Assembly (NCBI GenBank): GCA_026015185.1
Contig: JAOZGX010000051.1
Span: 1 to 60,824 of the forward strand
DNA length: 60,824 nucleotides
Source of the DNA: Candidatus Bathyarchaeota archaeon
GTDB taxonomy: Archaea; Thermoproteota; Bathyarchaeia; 40CM-2-53-6; RBG-13-38-9
Reading direction: 5' to 3'
Position numbers and translations under genes: made by a program. The notes under the pieces are model-generated. The model was not told the origin of the DNA and did not search any database. It was given only the letters and a program-made list of their open reading frames with translations. The first letter of the stretch is position 1. Each line of letters opens with the position of its first letter. Shown here piece by piece: positions 59,615 through 60,824 of this stretch.

Positions 59615-59816
59615 GTTCCATAGTTAAATTCGTTTTCGTATAGTCTCACTTATTGTTTCATAACCAAACAAATCAAAGTAGCTCTACCTTCTACGTTCTT
59701 TAAGGTAAGCACATAGTTCATTTGGATAGTTATAGAGTGGATCAAAACAGATTCGTGTAAAGAAATCCTTTCTTTATGAAAAAGAATTCCAATTCTGGTT
59801 CTTTTTAAAAGTTCTA
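59615..59816. other. Intergenic region, convergent genes
   Basis: About 200 bp between the stops of two convergent genes. I see no RNA gene or strong repeat. Confidence 0.3.
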
Positions 59817-60686
59817 TTAAGTGAACTTTACCTCTGCAAGACCATCTTTACCGAAAGACACCCTATTGCCAAAGAGGTTCCTGATACTATTGGCTTCATT
59901 TGGTTGGTGCGCATTAGGATTGAAAAGGAATAGACTGGTGGATTTGTAATCAGCAAGTAATTCAAGAATTTTTCTTATAAAATTATATGCTGGTTGGAAT
60001 CCCATAGAAATTATTAACTCAGTCAAGTTATCGTATATAATGGCTAAAGACTTCTCTTTATATTTTGCAAAAATAGGTGAAAGGATTTTGTTGTCGAAGG
60101 GAATAAATTCCAAGCTCTCTTCTCCTTCAAGAGTAGTATGTACATTGCTAGATTTAGGCGAGATTATGAGAAGGATATCTTCGTGAGCACGACACTCTAT
60201 TACAAAATCTCTAGCAAATCTCTCATAATTAGCAGTCGGATCAAACTCAAATAAGATATTATGACCAACTAATTGTTCGTGTTCTATATCTAATAATTTT
60301 GAAAATTTTTTAGGCTGAATCTTTTCAATATGCGTTTTTATTTCATTCACTAATCCTTCTGGGGAAAATGGTTTTACCAGATGGCCGTCAGCCCCAGCAT
60401 CTTTGCTCAATTTTTTATCTACATCCCTTCCGAGTACGGTGAAGATTAAAATTGGAATCAATTTTGTTTGAGGTTTATTCTTTAGGATCTTACAAACTTC
60501 TAAACCGCTCTTACCTGGCATGACTACATCGGATAGTATGAGATCAGGCCTTTCAGACAATGCTTTTTCAATTGCATCATCTCCATTATCAGCTTCAACT
60601 ACTAGATATCCAGACCTTTCCAAGATTATTTTGGCCGCATTGAGAAGGTCAGGCTCATCATCGACTACTAAGATTTTATCTGGCAA
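59817..60686 (-). CDS. Response regulator: receiver domain fused to a degenerate RecA/KaiC-like domain
   Basis: 289 residues from a TTG. Receiver domain, residues 1-122: acidic pair Asp9-Asp10, phospho-acceptor Asp53 in LILSDVVMPG, the Thr in FTVLG, and Lys in LVKPF. Residues about 135-289 (GHNILFEFDPTANYERFARDFVIEC, IIYDNLTELIISMGF, SLFLF) look like a KaiC-like fold without a P-loop, as in archaeal DUF835/DUF7504-type domains. There is no DNA-binding domain, so output is probably protein-protein. It starts 2 nt after the histidine kinase stop, forming a two-component pair. Confidence 0.8.
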   Translation of the reverse strand: MPDKILVVDDEPDLLNAAKIILERSGYLVVEADNGDDAIEKALSERPDLILSDVVMPGKSGLEVCKILKNKPQTKLIPILIFTVLGRDVDKKLSKDAGADGHLVKPFSPEGLVNEIKTHIEKIQPKKFSKLLDIEHEQLVGHNILFEFDPTANYERFARDFVIECRAHEDILLIISPKSSNVHTTLEGEESLEFIPFDNKILSPIFAKYKEKSLAIIYDNLTELIISMGFQPAYNFIRKILELLADYKSTSLFLFNPNAHQPNEANSIRNLFGNRVSFGKDGLAEVKFT

Positions 60687-60688
60687 AT

Positions 60689-60824
60689 TTATCCACCTTT
60701 TTTCTTTACTTTAGTACTTTTTAATTTTGGTAAAGTGAATGTGAATGTAGAACCTTTGCCCAAGCCTGGAGATTCTGCCCATATTTTTCCACCATGTTCA
60801 TTTACTAAACCTTTTGTAACGCTA
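60689..60824 (-). CDS. Sensor histidine kinase, C-terminal end only (partial)
   Basis: The last 44 residues enter from the right edge: [26 protein letters not shown] is the HATPase G2-box end of a histidine kinase, followed by a basic tail ([10 protein letters not shown]). Sensor and dimerisation domains lie outside. It is directly followed by its likely response regulator. Confidence 0.85.
   Translation of the reverse strand, partial: SVTKGLVNEHGGKIWAESPGLGKGSTFTFTLPKLKSTKVKKKGG

Noticed and set aside
1-60824. CRISPR array, insertion sequence or rRNA genes
   Set aside because: No regularly spaced repeats, no transposase frame and no rRNA-like sequence were found on either strand.

Overview
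The window is from an archaeon with low GC content (roughly one third G+C by eye). The evidence is an archaeal-type AspRS-GatCAB operon, TrmB, DUF1786, DUF123, Trm112 and GPN-loop proteins, an AglH-like GlcNAc-1-P transferase, the archaeal siroheme-to-heme (Ahb) route, a membrane-anchored Lon-type peptidase, and a tRNA gene with bulge-helix-bulge introns. Many genes start with TTG, and several TATA boxes lie about 25 nt before the start codon, as expected for leaderless transcripts. A Bathyarchaeia or other TACK-group member is plausible, but I cannot fix the phylum from the sequence alone. No CRISPR array, rRNA or insertion sequence was seen.

Layout. 1-3000: a large secreted surface (S-layer-like) protein running off the left edge, a protein with a degenerate nuclease-like domain, and a small secreted Cys/Gly-rich protein. 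3363-8250: a giant membrane GT-C-like protein, then DUF2304, a family-2 glycosyltransferase and a sugar nucleotidyltransferase. 8324-12875: aspS-gatC-gatA-gatB, the indirect tRNA amidation operon. 13131-15614: DUF1786, TrmB regulator, DUF123. 15753-23294: nucleotide-sugar and lipid-linked glycan genes (NDP-sugar pyrophosphorylase, GlmM-like mutase, AglH/MraY-like transferase, DUF354, nucleotide-sugar dehydrogenase, Gfo/Idh oxidoreductase), then Trm112. 23709-23865: a tRNA-Gln(UUG) gene that I resolve into five exons and four introns.

24097-32875: a heme cluster reading met8-like, hemB, hemL, hemC, cobA, hemD, ahbD, ahbA, ahbB, ahbC. It encodes everything from glutamate-1-semialdehyde to heme via siroheme except glutamyl-tRNA reductase (hemA). 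32883-36728: GPN-loop GTPase, AEC transporter, ferritin-like protein, Lon-type peptidase, thioredoxin. 36938-39630: argH-argG. 39641-48238: an energy region with an exported group-1-like [NiFe] hydrogenase, a duplicated membrane protein, a KaiC-like ATPase, an orphan integrase-type domain, a MinD-like ATPase, and a Tmc/Hme-like set (cytochrome b, Fe-S/CCG protein with an embedded ferredoxin, tetraheme cytochrome c). The heme cluster could supply cofactors for these cytochromes. 48256-51989: MFS transporter, TusA, an IscS that lacks the PLP lysine, IscU, and a DUF318 permease. 52023-58472: a complete trpEGDCFBA operon with tandem TGTACA boxes upstream. 58664-60824: an HPr-kinase-like protein, a response regulator and the end of a histidine kinase.

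The strongest unusual signal is the four-intron tRNA-Gln. All four introns have 4-bp central helices with 3-nt bulges at the predicted splice sites, and removing them gives a 76-nt tRNA. Other notable points are the IscS lysine loss, the TRP-box pair, recurring ATAAC-N3-GTTAT palindromes, and the MinD plus Tmc-like electron-transfer cluster.
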